A DNA stretch of 64,000 bases, from NCBI RefSeq assembly GCF_001577835.2, contig NC_029526.1, positions 6,549,761-6,613,760 of the forward strand, read 5' to 3'. The notes under the pieces were generated by a model that was not told the DNA's origin, did not search any database, and saw only the letters and a list, made by a program, of their open reading frames with translations. This DNA is from Coturnix japonica. Its lineage: Eukaryota > Chordata > Aves > Galliformes > Phasianidae. Made by a program: the position numbers and the translations under genes. Below are positions 32,170-44,050 of the stretch, in pieces; the stretch's first letter is position 1, and every line of letters begins with the position of its first letter.

Positions 32170-32252
32170 TGGAGATGATGTGCTCTGGAGATGATGGGCT
32201 CTGGGGGTGACGGGCTCTGGAGGTGACGGGCTCTGGAGGTGACGGGCTCTGG
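32170..32252. repeat. 16-bp minisatellite upstream of C16orf87
   Basis: Five tandem copies of a 16-base unit, TGGAGGTGACGGGCTC in the last copies and TGGAGATGATGTGCTC in the first. The units grade from AT-richer to GC-richer toward the promoter. Ends about 380 bases before the C16orf87 ATG. Confidence 0.9.
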
Positions 32253-32632
32253 CGCCCGTTGCTGAGCGCCCCAGGAGCCCCCACAGCCGAGCCGAGCCGG
32301 GGCCGTTAATCGTCCCCGCGCCCCCTCGCGCTCTGTAGCGGCGGGGCGCCCCGTGCATCCAATCCGGCAGCGCGGGCGGCTCCTCGCGTACGAGCCCCGC
32401 CCCGGCTCCTGCCGGGTGGGCCGGGCTACAACGGCGGCGTTGGGGCGGGGAGCGGCTCCTTTGTGGGCTCCGGGCCGGGCCCTGCGTTGGCCGCGCTCGC
32501 TGCCGTTGGTGCGCGCTCCCGGCCGGCGCCGCGCCCCCGCCTTCCTCTCCTCCCGCCCTCCCCGGACACCGAGGGGCGGGGCGGCGGCGCTCCGGCGGCA
32601 GCAGCATCAACAGCAGCAGCGGCAGCGGCAGC

Positions 32633-32698
32633 ATGTCGTCCAGCAGGGCCAAGAAAGTGAAGATGGCCACCAAGTCGTGCCCAGAGTGCGACCAGCAG
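32633..32698 (+). CDS. C16orf87: C16orf87 exon 1
   Basis: Twenty-two codons, from [20 protein letters not shown] to QQ, ending at CAG|GTGAGG. The donor is followed at once by a (GGGGC)5 run. Confidence 0.95.
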
Positions 32699-35600
32699 GT
32701 GAGGCGGGGCGGGGCGGGGCGGGGCGGGGCGCGCTGCGCTGCGGGAGCTGTGCTGTGCTGTCAGCTCCTCTCGCCTGTCGTTGTCTCTCGATGTACGTGC
32801 TGTAGAATATGCGTTTATAGCGGTAATGCCAGGAGCTGCCAGCCAAGCTGCTTGGTTTTCAGAGAGGAGGAAAATCTGCGCTGTTTTGTATGAAGCACGG
32901 AGTTGTTGCCTTTGCAGACGCTGGTTGTGCACGCTGTGCTCCTCACTTGTGCCAAAGGATTCCGTGACATGCAGCGTTGCTTAGGCGTCGGTATTGTTAA
33001 GTAACAACAAAATATATCAAAATACAATTAACATTGTAATTTATACAATGCAGCCCATCCCTGGGATGACTCGCATGCCTGGGGCCGGTCAGGAACTGCT
33101 CACTGTGCTGCTTCCTCATGGAGAGGTTTAGAAGGAGCAAAGCTGGGAGCTGTGCTGTGATTCCTCCCGTGTGGTCCCAACGTGTGTGTGCAGCGTTGTT
33201 TACCTCCCACCGCAGTTGTGCTCAGCATACAAACATATATAAACATATATAAACATAACATACAGTTGCTGTGCTTCAACACGAGCAGCAGTTGGGCTGT
33301 TGGCATGTGATACGTTTGCCTTCACTTCCTACTGGTGATGATGTTACTCATAAAAGCAGGCCGGCTCATTACAGCCGTGTTGCACTGCTGGAACAATAGC
33401 ACAGCGCTGCAGAAAGCTGCCGTGGGGCTCGGGTAGGGGAGAAGGCTTTCCCGTGTAATTATGGGAAACACATTTCTGTTTGATCCTGGAACGTGACTGA
33501 TATCACATTTTCAGTTAAATCCTAAACCCAAAAAGCTCTCGCAGCACTTACTGAACAAACTCTGTAAAACCACTTGTTCTGACCTGCTTGGTTTTTGTCC
33601 TGTTCCTACACATCCCGGAGCAGCTGTGAGCGTTACGCTGCGTGGGGCAGCCTTTCATGTTTTAAGCAATGCATGAACCACTGCAGCTGCTCACATGTTG
33701 AGTACGTCACTGCAGGGCTGGTTCTGAGAAAAGGAAGCTCTGTGCCGAGTTCTGATCTTTAGGTTGGTGAAAGAAGAAATGGAAATGAGTGAGAAGTCGA
33801 GTATGAGATAGGTGGTTTTTGCTTTGTTCATTTGGTTTTATGTGAATGATAAACTACCAACACTAGGAAGGGCGAGTAATATCACAGGCTCTTAAAGCTG
33901 ATGCTGCAACTTTGTTCTGCTCCTTAGAACTAAGCCAGATGATGTGTGTATGTCAGCACAGACGTGTCATTAACAGGAATTACGTGCATCTTGGCCTGAC
34001 ACAAGAATTGCTCACCAGGCCTTACTTTCCAGAGACAAGTGCTTTCCAAGACAACAAGGAGCTAAAACCTTGCCTCACATGCTGCATCTTTAAAGCTTCT
34101 TTAGAAAGCGAGGTGCTTTGCCCCAGCACTGCTCAACAGCCCTCCATGCTGTGGGAAGGCCCCTTGGTGGCCGTGTCTTGTACTTGGAAATACTTAGCAA
34201 CTGATATTACAGTATAATACTAAGTAATGTTTCTTAGGCTTTTAAACATTGTTTTTTTAGTTATTATTATTTTTCCCTGACATTTAGATGATTTGTAATG
34301 ACCATTTAGCGTCATTGGTTTTTTATTGTGTTGCTTTTTCTGTTACGGAGTTTTGATTGTATTTTCACAGCCCCAGTAAATGAGGGAGCCTGAGATCCTT
34401 GAGGTCATTCGTGGGAAATAATTAACCTTAATTTACCTCTGAGTGATCTTTCTTGTAGGAGAAACTCAATTTGTTTTGGTTAGGAAAACATTGAACAGAC
34501 TCAAATAGCATTTGCAGGACTGTGCTGCCTCAGTGACTGCTGTAGGATGGTTTGTGTAGTAGGTAATTGTGAGAGGATAATTGAGAGCCTTGGGTGAATA
34601 AGCCCCTTCCAAACTGCTCCCAGATACTGGCCCATCTAAGTGCCAAACCTATAACAATATTGCTCTGTTAAGGGCTGTGAAATTAATTGAAAATAAAAAA
34701 CACTGTGTTTCCTTCAGTTTCCATTGCTTGTTCTCTGCCTGTGGTGGGGTTCTGATTTATTTATAGTTTTGGCAGAGCCCGGGGAGGTCATTATTGGAGT
34801 GATCCAGGTGTTCAAAAGTGGGTTTATAATGTAAACAAACCTGAACAATGCAGATGAAGTGTCTGCTGGCTAATGTTTCTGATACTCTCATCTTGAGATG
34901 TGAACAGTGAGTTGAGTCCACATAAGTCTGCTAACTTTGATTTGAGGGTTAAATAAACCTCGATTACAATTGTTTTTAATGTCAGTGTTCCCATTAAAGG
35001 GAATAACCATGGCTGCAGTTCCCTGGGCTACATCAGGTCACTCAGTACTCTGTTCCAGAGGTGATGTAAAGGAGTTGACATATGCTGCAGGGAGCAAAAT
35101 AGCTTATTTATTTTGAATAGCAAGTTCCTCTTTAAAATTCGTGTACTGCTTTCACATTTGTGTTTTAGCCACTTGAATACTGGAAACCTTACACAGGTCT
35201 GGTACAATTCAGCAGGCAGCCATCGCCCTGCACTCCTTGCTGTTGCAGTGAATGCTGGCAAACTTGTAGAGACCTGTTTCAATTTGGGAAGTTACCTCTT
35301 GCTTCTTTTCCACACTCTCCTGCTTCAACATGATTTGGTTTTAATGGTATTTAAGTCTATTCCAAATCTTTGTTTATGGTTGCTTTAATTTGTGTGTTCG
35401 GTCTTAAACCTTATCAAAGTTAGATGGGGTATTCTGTATTATTTTAAAACATCTCGAAAGATTTTGGGTTTAGCTGAAGATGACAAGGTTTGTCATTTAT
35501 CAGCGTCGCTCTCTTAAAATGCTCAGAGTAAATCTTGGTCGTATGTCTTGTAAGCACAGCACTTCCAAATTCTCCCACCTTGGTTTGAATTGCCTGTGGC

Positions 35601-38600
35601 AGTGTGTTGCTCTGGGCTGGTTGATGGAAGCTCTGTAGCATCTCAGGCTGTGTCTGCAGCCAGCTTTGGGCGAGCTGTGGCAGGTTATGTGTGTTTTGGG
35701 TCCTTCTGAAGCTCCCTGGCCTTGTCTGAAGCCCTGTTGTAGTGTGGTACAAACGCGTGTGTTTCACTTCAGGCTCTGTTGTGCCTTTCATTCTAAGCTG
35801 CTCCACTGGATGAAGGGGTTGGTTTTGATTGTTTCTGAGTGTGAAAGAAAACACGTTTCTATTCTAATTCACCCCTGCTTTGATGCCTCCCACTTTATCC
35901 CTTACCCCTTCCTGCCAGCCTGGAGAAAAGGGCTCAGAGTACAAAGCACAGCAGCGTTGTGTTCTGTGCTTGGTTTCTGCATGGCAACCGCATGATGGGA
36001 AGGCTTCGTGGGTGATTAACAGCAGAAACTGGTTTTACTACTATTAAATATAGCTATGTGATGGTTCAGGCTGTAGTTTTTCAATAAATGGTAGATATGA
36101 AGAGGTAGCTCTGTGGGGATGGAATGCAATATACTGTTGTGTTTTGTTTCTTTTTCATCTGATAGGAATTCGGCCATAATTCAAAATGTTCTGAAATACT
36201 TTTCTTTTGCTTTCTCAGGTTCCTGTTGCATGTAAATCGTGTCCCTGTGGCTACATATTTATTAGTCGAAAACTCTTGCATGCTAAACGTGCGGAGAGGT
36301 TGCCACCCATTACAGGTAATACATAGAAAGATCACGAATTAAGCGATAATAGCTCTTCTGCTTTATTTCTTGGAAGCGAAGAACAAGGTTTTGTGCTTCT
36401 CTGTAAACTAGCTGCTGTCAGTTCACTTTCCTTTGAATTTGTGCCTAGTATTTTTAATGTAGTAGTTTTTCAGATATAATGGGGAAAATCTGGCAGTTTC
36501 GGTCTTACATCCTTTGTACTTGCGGTGTTGGCATTTATTCAGTGTACACTATAGCTGCTCGCATTAGTCACTGTGCACAACAATCCCTTACAAAAAGCTT
36601 TCTGTTAATGTTTTGAAGATAAAAGTCCACATACGTCAAAGGGATCAGATTTCAGAGCACATGCTGATTGAAGCTGGGTTTTCTGAAAGTCAAATTGTTT
36701 TTTCTTTATGTTATACTGAATTTTGCTTACTCATGAGCACTAGAATGGCACTCTGTATAAACTTGGTGACGTGTCTCATTTAAAACCAGGTGCATCTTGC
36801 TTCTTTTTTCATGGTTAAATTAAGAAAGTCCATTTTGTGTCCAGTTCACATTTCCTTTATTGTCGGAGTGCATGCTGAAAAAAATGGCTAAATATGCATT
36901 CTGTCATAATTAACAGTCCTGGTAGGAACTGGTGAGAACAAGCACCTGGTGAGGGATATTGTTTTTAATATCGAGGTATGCTTTTTTTCTAAATTATTCA
37001 AGAGTTCTACAAGACTGAACCTAAGAAGTCGATATTTTTGTATTGGTGTTCTGAAGGGTCCTTGTAGTTTGAAATGTAGTAGAAATTATAGGATGATATG
37101 CTAGATTACAGTATGGAACAGGTTAGTCAATCTGTGGTATTGTCTGGAAGGGTTGATCAATTTTCTTTTCCACTCCCCAGCTGTTTTAAATAGAAGTTAC
37201 CAAATGAAGTCGATGGCCATAGTCTGATAGAGCAAAGCTCCTGAATGATTCAGCTTTGCAGGTGTGGAATACAGCATTTGGATTAAGCTCAGTTACAGGT
37301 TAACATGCTGTCCAGTTTTTAGTCTGTCTATGTAAACGAGATGACAGAATCAGAAGGAAACTGATTCCCCAGGAAGAGATATGTATATTTATGTTCTGCT
37401 TGTAAGTGGAACTGTAACTTTTGTTTTTACAATGTAGTTACTGCAGAATGGAACTGCAACCTTGCAAATGTTCAACCAGTTTGCATTGAATATCCTGTGG
37501 TGGTTGCATACTATTTTCACTACTCAAGCTCACTAGTCTGTACTTAACATTTAAGTGAAACTCATGTAAATGCTCTTTGATGTGTAGGAAGGTGATACAC
37601 CTGTTCAGCAACAAGTGAAATGAGACATTTAATGATAGCATCCTTGAATTGGTATCCCAGTTTATCTGAGCAGTGGGAATGATTTCAATATTTGTGTCAG
37701 AAGAAGTACTTTAGTTCAACTATATGAAAAACCTCACATTTTTAACTTATTCTTTTGTAATGAAAATGAATGTAGTATATTGATGGCTGTGTTCTGGAGA
37801 GTTTTTTCCCACATCTTGTTGTGGGAAGTATTGGTATACTTGTGAATGTCATATGTTGTCAAATATTATTTATATTTGAATGAATTAAAGGCTCAGTCCC
37901 TCTAATCAAGAAGTGCCATTTTGCATCTGGCACCTTAATTTCCTCATGGATGTCATGAATATGTAATTGTCCTGTGTATGGGGAAATTGGTGATCACAGC
38001 CTGAACCTCTGATTAATCAGCTGAGGCAAGTGTTGGGTCAGCTTTGGGAGCACAGGTGAGAGTAATTTAGCTGTGCTCCTGGAAGCACAGCTAAGGTCCT
38101 CTAGACCTCATTTAAGGGCTGACCACCACTGAGGCAGCATCTCTTGGAGATCGCTTCTCGGTGGAGGTTGCCTCAGTGGTTCCCAGCAGACCAAAGGCTT
38201 CCGTATGGGTGAGTTTTTCCTGTAAATAACCTTTTGGATATTTACTACCATCTTTTCATTATTGTCACTGTACATCCTGTATTGACCTATAAATGTTATG
38301 AGGAGAAGTAAAAAAAAGTTGGGTGGGTGAATGCTGAGAGTAAGTTATAAACAAAGATGAGGACAACCACAGATCACACTGTCTCTATTCATTTGCACAG
38401 AAAACAAGAGTGAGGCCAAAAGGAGACGGACAGAGAGAGTTAAGCGAGAGAAGATAAATTCTGCAGTAAATAAAGACTTAGAAAACCGAAAGAGATCAAG
38501 GTCTAACAGCCATTCAGATCATAGCAGACGAGGAAGAGGAAGACCTAAGAGTGCCTCAGCCAAAAAGCACGAGGAAGAAAGAGGTATGAGAACTGGAGAA

Positions 38601-41600
38601 ATATTCATTGGGTTCTCTGCTTTAAGATGTTTTTTTTTTTTAACTGTTATTATTAATAAACTTCTACACCATTCTGTAGAGTAATTAGACTAGATCAGTC
38701 AATACCACATATAATATGGAAAAGGGACTGTTGCACATACGTAGTGAGTTTTGGTTTTATGATATTTTGGTGTTCAATTGGAAGGAATTCATAATAATTA
38801 AATCAGTATTTTTATCACCATATCAAGTTTCATCATGTAGACTGAAAGCCCTGGAACATGCTTTGTGTTTTTTTGTGATGCACTATTCTAGATCACAAGA
38901 ACAGACAAGATGGTGGCTGTAGTCAGAGTGATTTGTATGACAACATTGCTTAAAAGAAAAAAAAGTTATTGAAACCCTTTAGGGAGCCTGAAGCAAAAAG
39001 GACATGTTGAGTCATTGCAGTGACCTGAACATTTACCCGTGTTTCTACATAATATTATTGCGCAGGAAAGAACGTCTCCTTACTGATTAAGGTGCCTGCT
39101 GTTTTTAGTCTTTACACAAGAGGCTTCTACATACACTGCAGTAATTCTGGAGTCCGTCAGGCATGTGGCTATCACTTAAGACTTCCATGCTTAAAAAACC
39201 TGGTGGTGTTACATTTGCTACCATCGTTGCTTGTGATTTACTGATGACTGCGCCTTCACACAATGTGGAGCTTCCCTGTTTAGTGTTGATCTGAGCTCAG
39301 CTTTGTCTACGTGCACCTGTAGGGTCATTTCTAGACACTTTTCTGAGTCTAATTCATGCACAGCTTTGGTTTAAAACTTCTACATGCTTTTTGGGTTGCC
39401 TTATGAGAGTACGTTCTTTTTGTATCCCCTGAAAAAATGGAAAGCAATCTAAGCAATCAAAAGAGAAGTCCATTCTCTGTGCAATGTTTCGTAGTGTCTT
39501 AAAGAATTTGAAGGCATGAGGAATATCTAGAAAACTAGGCCAAGTATTTTTGACCTTTTGCTGCATGCTATGGAGAGTGTGAGAATATGCCAGTGCTCTG
39601 AGATGGAAAATGAAATATAGATGTAGTGAGGTCTTTACTTAAGAATGCAGATGTGTGTGTGGGGGGGGGTTTGTTGTTGTTATTGTCACATGTCACTTAA
39701 GAAGATTGCCTTCATCTGCTTATTCTTTAATGGAACTGTGACTACTGGTACTGTTTTTTTTCTTTGACCTCTTCTGCAGAACTGGTGCAGAGCTCAAGCC
39801 TGTGCCTCCTGGAATTATGTTAGCACATCCCTAGTACAACACACTTAATTGGTTAGGAATAAGAGGGCAAATGTTATTTCTTACTTCTGGTTAATGTACA
39901 AATTAAGTAAAAAGTCAGTAATTGGATGCAGTGTCTATAAAAATGAATTTGGCAATGCACTCATCATAAGATAAGCGATTTCTCTAAAACAAGTGAACAC
40001 TGGCATTTCCAACTTTGTGGTTTATAAAACTGGCTGAACTGTTATGTGGGAAGTAATTAGTGGGGATTTAAAAAATATTCTGCATGAAAACATACTAAGC
40101 AACTATAATGTCTGCTCCAATTGAAGTGATTTTTGTGTGCCTTGCTCAGCTAGTCCTTTTATCAGTGTGTTGCACTGAGTGTTTGACATCAGGTTGGATA
40201 GGACTTTAAGCAGTGTTACCTTGTGAAAGATGTCCCATGGCAAGAGGGATTGGACAGATAATCTTTGAGAGTCCCCTCCAGCCTGAAGCATTCTTTGATT
40301 CTTTGGAAGTTAGCTCTGGATTACAAGACACTAGCTTGGAATTAGATGTTAAATACTTAATTTTCTTTGTTGCTTATGTATTGCTTGGATATTTTGGGTA
40401 CCGCTTGATTGCCACCAGAGATTGTGCTCTTTCTTTTTTCCTGCCAAAAAAAAAAAAAACCAAAACAAAAAACAAATCAAAACTTGGAAAAAAGCAACTG
40501 CTTTTAAGTTCTTAGGTATTTGCTTAGGCTTCTGTGTTACCTAATGCTTTCAGATGGACAGAGAACACCTAAATTAGACGAATTATCTGCATGCTATTCT
40601 GTCTCAAGACCACCCAGCTGTGAAAAGTTCCTTCCTGAGGACATCTGTAGATTTGCTTCTGCGATTGCTTAATGCTCTTTTCATATGTAGTGTGCTTTTC
40701 TCCTGTTATGTCAGTGCTTTCAAGCCAGTTCTTTTCTATCCTTTCCTGACTGGTTCACATTAGAGCTTCGGAATTCAGCACCAATTAAGAAGAATGGGGA
40801 ATGCAGAAGTTTTTTTTTAAATAATCTGTTTTTCCTGTAGATTCGTTAAGAAGGAGTTGGGGAGGGGAGGAAAGGAAGATGACATCAATTGAGGGGATAT
40901 GTTAGAGGGCTGAGACCCAGAAGAGTTGCTTCTGTCACGTTTCAAAGTGATGTGATAACCCTGGGAAATAAGAACTTCTCACTAAGAGCTTTGATTTGTC
41001 AGAATTGTCACTGTTGGTTTTTTGTGAAAATGCTGCAATATATTTTGAATATCACTTCATAATAATCTGATATTGATTTTGCTACTGTTGTGTCGTAATT
41101 TGGTTTTGCTATGGGGGCTGCAGTACGTAGCTGGGCTGGTTTGCAGGCTGCCTTCTTATGTAGATAACAACTTTGTTGTTTACCAGGTGTGAGTCTTACG
41201 AAGATATTTATGTTTCAGTACCCTGATACTGTTTCAGCTGAAGTAGTAAAATTGCTTGAACAAATTTTCCCTTCCCAGCACTTATTACTCTATTATTTGT
41301 GCATTTGTTTACTCAGTGTGCACAGTTTAAGTAGTGCTGTCTTGGATAAAAAGAATTCTTAGAATCCAAGCACTTTGGATTTTGAATCCATGCAAAATTT
41401 ATGAGGGAGCAGAGTCCATGTTTGATTTATGCATAGGGAACAATTTAAAGGTCTGTGGGTCCAGGATGTTGCATAAGGTCTGGGAATGAGTGAGACGTAG
41501 TCTAGAAGGACTTGAGTATTTTTACCTAAGGATCCTCTTTGTTGTATGGCAAAGGACTTGATATTTTTAATGTATTACATAAATGGTATTGTGATTTTGT

Positions 41601-43617
41601 AAGACTGTCTTTTGCTAATAATAGAGAAGTGAGTCAAAACTACTTTCAGATAGGAATGTGAAGTGGAAAGTTTTAATGCTGTCTGAAGAAACCATGATAT
41701 CCTATGAATAGCTTACAATGAAATGGCAGCCAGATGCAAGTTATTCACTAGTTGCTGTTAAAAAACGAAGTGGTCTTGATGCATAAAGCACAAGACCCAT
41801 GCTAATCCCCAGTACCATTTGATATAAAGATTTCAATGGATTCTTCAAAGTGGAAGCTTCTTGGGACTGGTTCGTGCTTCCAGAAGGAGCAGGAAGGAAG
41901 GGAAATCCTGGGAAATCTGCTTGGCTAAGTCGTCTGAAGTCTATTAACATTAAATGGGGCAGGGAGGAGTGCTTTTAATTTTTCTGTGTACTGACATTCT
42001 GGGTTTGCTGGGATGAGGAAGTCTGGGGAAAAAAAAAGTTAAGGGGAGGTCCTTAGATTAGAAAAAGTGAAAGGTTAATATGAAATGAGTAGTGTGTGCA
42101 CAGTGGCTGTACTGAGAACAACTCCCTGCATTGTTAATATAAGGAGGAGGTGGAGCAGCCCAGACTGTGTGTATGTGTAGAAATTAGTTTCTTAAATTGC
42201 TGGGTAGGACTTCTGGTGAAACTCTTTAGCTTCTTTATCAAACTCAGTAAACTAGGAGTATATGGCCTTGTATAGCTGGGAACCAACAGGAATCGCATTG
42301 CAAATATCAAACATGCTTTGATTTCTGTTACGTTACTAAGGCAGATTTTGTCTTAGATTTAAGTGCTGATGCATCTCAATGTGTCCTTTCTCTGCCAGGG
42401 AAGTGTGGGCTTGTGTATGACTGAGTTGTCTAGAAATCTTTCAGTAGAAGGTTCTGCTGCTGTGTGCATCTAAATCAGTATTAAACCAGAACAAAATGGT
42501 AAAGGGTTTTTATTTATTTATTTATTTAGTTACTTTCTCCTGCTTAGTTGTTATAACATACATGCTTGACTTCTCAGGCAAAGCAGTCTGTTGGAATGGT
42601 GTTCTTGGTTATAACAGACACTCAAATGTGAAGCCAAATCTAAAAACATTGTGAATGTGGACCCAGTGGAAGAATGTGAGTAGGTGGACATAAAACCATC
42701 TAGGTTGGAAAAGACCTTCAAGATGATCAAGTCTAACTGTCAACCTGGTCTACTATGTTTTGCCATATGTTATGGAGTAAGTTAGTTAAGCAAGCTTCCT
42801 CGCTTACTGTTATGTGTCTGCAGCCCTGAAACAAGCCAGTGTTTTCAGAGGAAGCTGAGGGGCTTTGCCTTGCTTACTCAGGATTTAGTGTTGTTCCGCC
42901 TTGGGGATAAGATTGAAAGTTTCTAGTGCAGAAAGTTCAGGAATGATTGTGGTAACAAATTGGGGTCCTCACTTGTGCTATGCATCTGCTTTTTGGACTT
43001 GGGCACTGTAATTCATGTCTTTGTTACTTAGAGGTAAAATGAGGGTTCAAATGTTGTAGTTAATGAGGATATTGTGAAACATTGTTGTTTTTCGGGACAG
43101 GGGCTGTTTTTGTAAAAGCAAAACAAACACAACAAAACAACCCAACCAACAAAACAAAGTCACCACCAGGAAACCAAACCCCAGAAAACCTGGAGGAACA
43201 CTTGAGTTCAGTTTTGTGCCAGGAATCAATATAATGTTAATGACTCATTCTTCCTTAGTGATTAAAGAATAGAAATTCAGTCATGCTTTTGGGTGACTAA
43301 TTCTGTGAGTCTTCTAGCACCTTTGTGCGAGGCCCTCCTTCCTTATTTCTCTCAGTCCCTCCCTGAGTAGGAGTTATCTGACTGTCTGACTTCTCTGTAA
43401 TTCCTGTGCGCATTGTAATATTGTAAGTTACATAGTAGTTAATTTAACTTCAGATAATGGAAAAAGCTTCTAATAGTGACTTTTTTTTTCTTCTACAGAG
43501 AAACAAGAAAAAGAAGTTGACATGTATGCTAACCTTTCAGATGAAAAGGCCTTCGTATTTTCAGTGGCCTTGGCGGAAATAAACAGAAAAATTATCAATC
43601 AAAGACTTATTCTGTAA
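32633..43617 (+). CDS. C16orf87: UPF0547 protein C16orf87 homologue, complete 4-exon gene
   Basis: Small conserved protein of poorly known function. Exons 32633-32698, 36219-36315, 38401-38583 and 43499-43617 give 465 bases, 154 residues plus TAA, the same length as the human protein as I recall it. All introns are GT-AG and all phases match. Residues 1-11 are [12 protein letters not shown] compact zinc-ribbon motif follows: [19 protein letters not shown], with paired Cys at 16/19 and 27/30/32. After [18 protein letters not shown] comes a long Lys/Arg-rich stretch ([14 protein letters not shown], then [20 protein letters not shown]) resembling nuclear localisation and AT-hook-like sequence. 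The acidic-to-hydrophobic C-terminus is [20 protein letters not shown]. The ATG has A at -3. The arrangement head-to-head with GPT2 and upstream of MYLK3 matches human 16q11.2. A nuclear, zinc-binding role is inference. Confidence 0.95.
32701..32732 (+). repeat. (GGGGC)5 run at the start of C16orf87 intron 1
   Basis: Five consecutive GGGGC units beginning a few bases after the exon 1 donor. Four or more G4 runs with one-base spacers fit a G-quadruplex in the DNA or nascent RNA. Confidence 0.85.
32733..36218 (+). other. C16orf87 intron 1
   Basis: Contains a short tandem array of the 10-base unit AAACATATAT at about 33231-33256. No additional exon or clear mobile element recognised. Confidence 0.65.
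36219..36315 (+). CDS. C16orf87: C16orf87 exon 2
   Basis: After TTTCTCAG; codes for [20 protein letters not shown] and [12 protein letters not shown], ending in phase 1 at GTAATA. Holds the second half of the zinc ribbon. Confidence 0.95.
36316..38400 (+). other. C16orf87 intron 2 with LTR-like repeat
   Basis: AT-rich; carries copy 2 of the dispersed repeat at about 37990-38230. Nothing else recognised. Confidence 0.65.
37990..38230 (+). repeat. Dispersed LTR-like repeat, copy 2
   Basis: Carries the same 16-base core, AGACCTCATTTAAGGG (38103-38118), preceded by TTGGGAGCACAGGTGA and a TTTAGCTGTG block as in copy 1. After the core it runs GGCTGACCACCACTGAGGC. Same plus orientation as the other copies. 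Diverged; ends estimated. A solo LTR is the leading guess, with class not proven. Confidence 0.5.
38401..38583 (+). CDS. C16orf87: C16orf87 exon 3
   Basis: After ATTTGCACAG; codes for the highly basic middle region, including [36 protein letters not shown] and [13 protein letters not shown]. Donor GTATGA. Confidence 0.94.
40189..40304 (+). repeat. CR1 LINE, old 3' tail
   Basis: Diverged but ordered match: CAGGTTGGATAGGACTTTAA, GTGAAAGATGTCCCATGGCA, GGATTGGACAGATAATCTTT, CCCCTCCAGCC and TTCTTTGATTCTTTGG. More decayed than the copies at 5826 and 27336, so older. Confidence 0.75.
42507..42528. repeat. TTTA microsatellite
   Basis: About five tandem TTTA units in C16orf87 intron 3. Confidence 0.85.
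42686..42770 (-). repeat. CR1-like LINE tail (antisense)
   Basis: AAAACCATCTAGGTTGGAAA, AGACCTTCAAGATGATCAAG and TCTAAC match the reverse complement of a CR1 3' end, one of the subfamilies with a TTGGAAAAGACCTT block. Confidence 0.75.
43499..43617 (+). CDS. C16orf87: C16orf87 exon 4 and stop
   Basis: After a T-rich tract and TTCTACAG. Codes for [39 protein letters not shown], then TAA at 43615-43617. Confidence 0.95.
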
Positions 43618-44050
43618 CTTGTAAGCACAATCTGATGCATTTATATACGGAATGGCTATAGCATATTTCCAAGGTGTCATGAACTCTCGGAAAGCATGTT
43701 GTCTGCGCCAATAAGGACCATAGTATTTCCTGTTAAAATTCTGCTGCTGTTTTTGGAAATCACATTCTGTCTCTGCAAGTGAGAAAGGAAGTGTTCTCAA
43801 GATTGTGCTATGGAAATCAGAAAGCAGAAGTGTTTTATGCCTTGAAGACAAATATTAGACAAATGCTCAGAGAGACTGCACCCATGCTAGAGCACTTCTT
43901 TTAGATTTGCTGCCAGAAATGCAATATTTTAAATATTTTCAGAAAGAAATGATTTTCCTTTAAAATCGTATATTTCAGATTTTGGCTGTATTGCAGTTTA
44001 CATATGTACAGTTCACTTAACTTTTTAATAAATTGATATTCCAATATTTT
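43618..44050 (+). other. C16orf87: C16orf87 3' UTR
   Basis: AT-rich sequence from the stop codon to just beyond the AATAAA at 44027-44032. Longer forms could use AATAAA at 44805-44810 or 46262-46267. Confidence 0.6.
44027..44032 (+). terminator. C16orf87 polyadenylation signal
   Basis: Canonical AATAAA 410 bases after the stop codon, in CTTTTTAATAAATTG. The first such hexamer downstream. Confidence 0.6.

Larger units (their letters stand above)
32253..32800 (+). promoter_or_regulatory. CpG-island promoter of C16orf87
   Basis: GC-rich, CpG-dense block spanning exon 1 and about 380 bases upstream. A CCAAT motif lies at about 32358-32362. The 5' UTR ends in a run of CAGCAG/CGGCAG-type triplets (about 32597-32632) directly before the ATG. 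No TATA box is evident. Confidence 0.75.
38584..43498 (+). other. C16orf87 intron 3 (4.9 kb)
   Basis: Contains two CR1 tails (40189-40304 plus, 42686-42770 minus), a TG/G-run at about 39650-39670, an A-rich CA-broken tract at about 40445-40485, a TTTA microsatellite at 42507-42528 and an A/C-rich tract at about 43117-43160. No extra exon recognised. Confidence 0.65.

Noticed and set aside
32155-32932. Open frames of 150-172 codons around the C16orf87 promoter
   Set aside because: They overlap the CpG island and exon 1 in other frames or on the other strand, and have low-complexity translations without domains.
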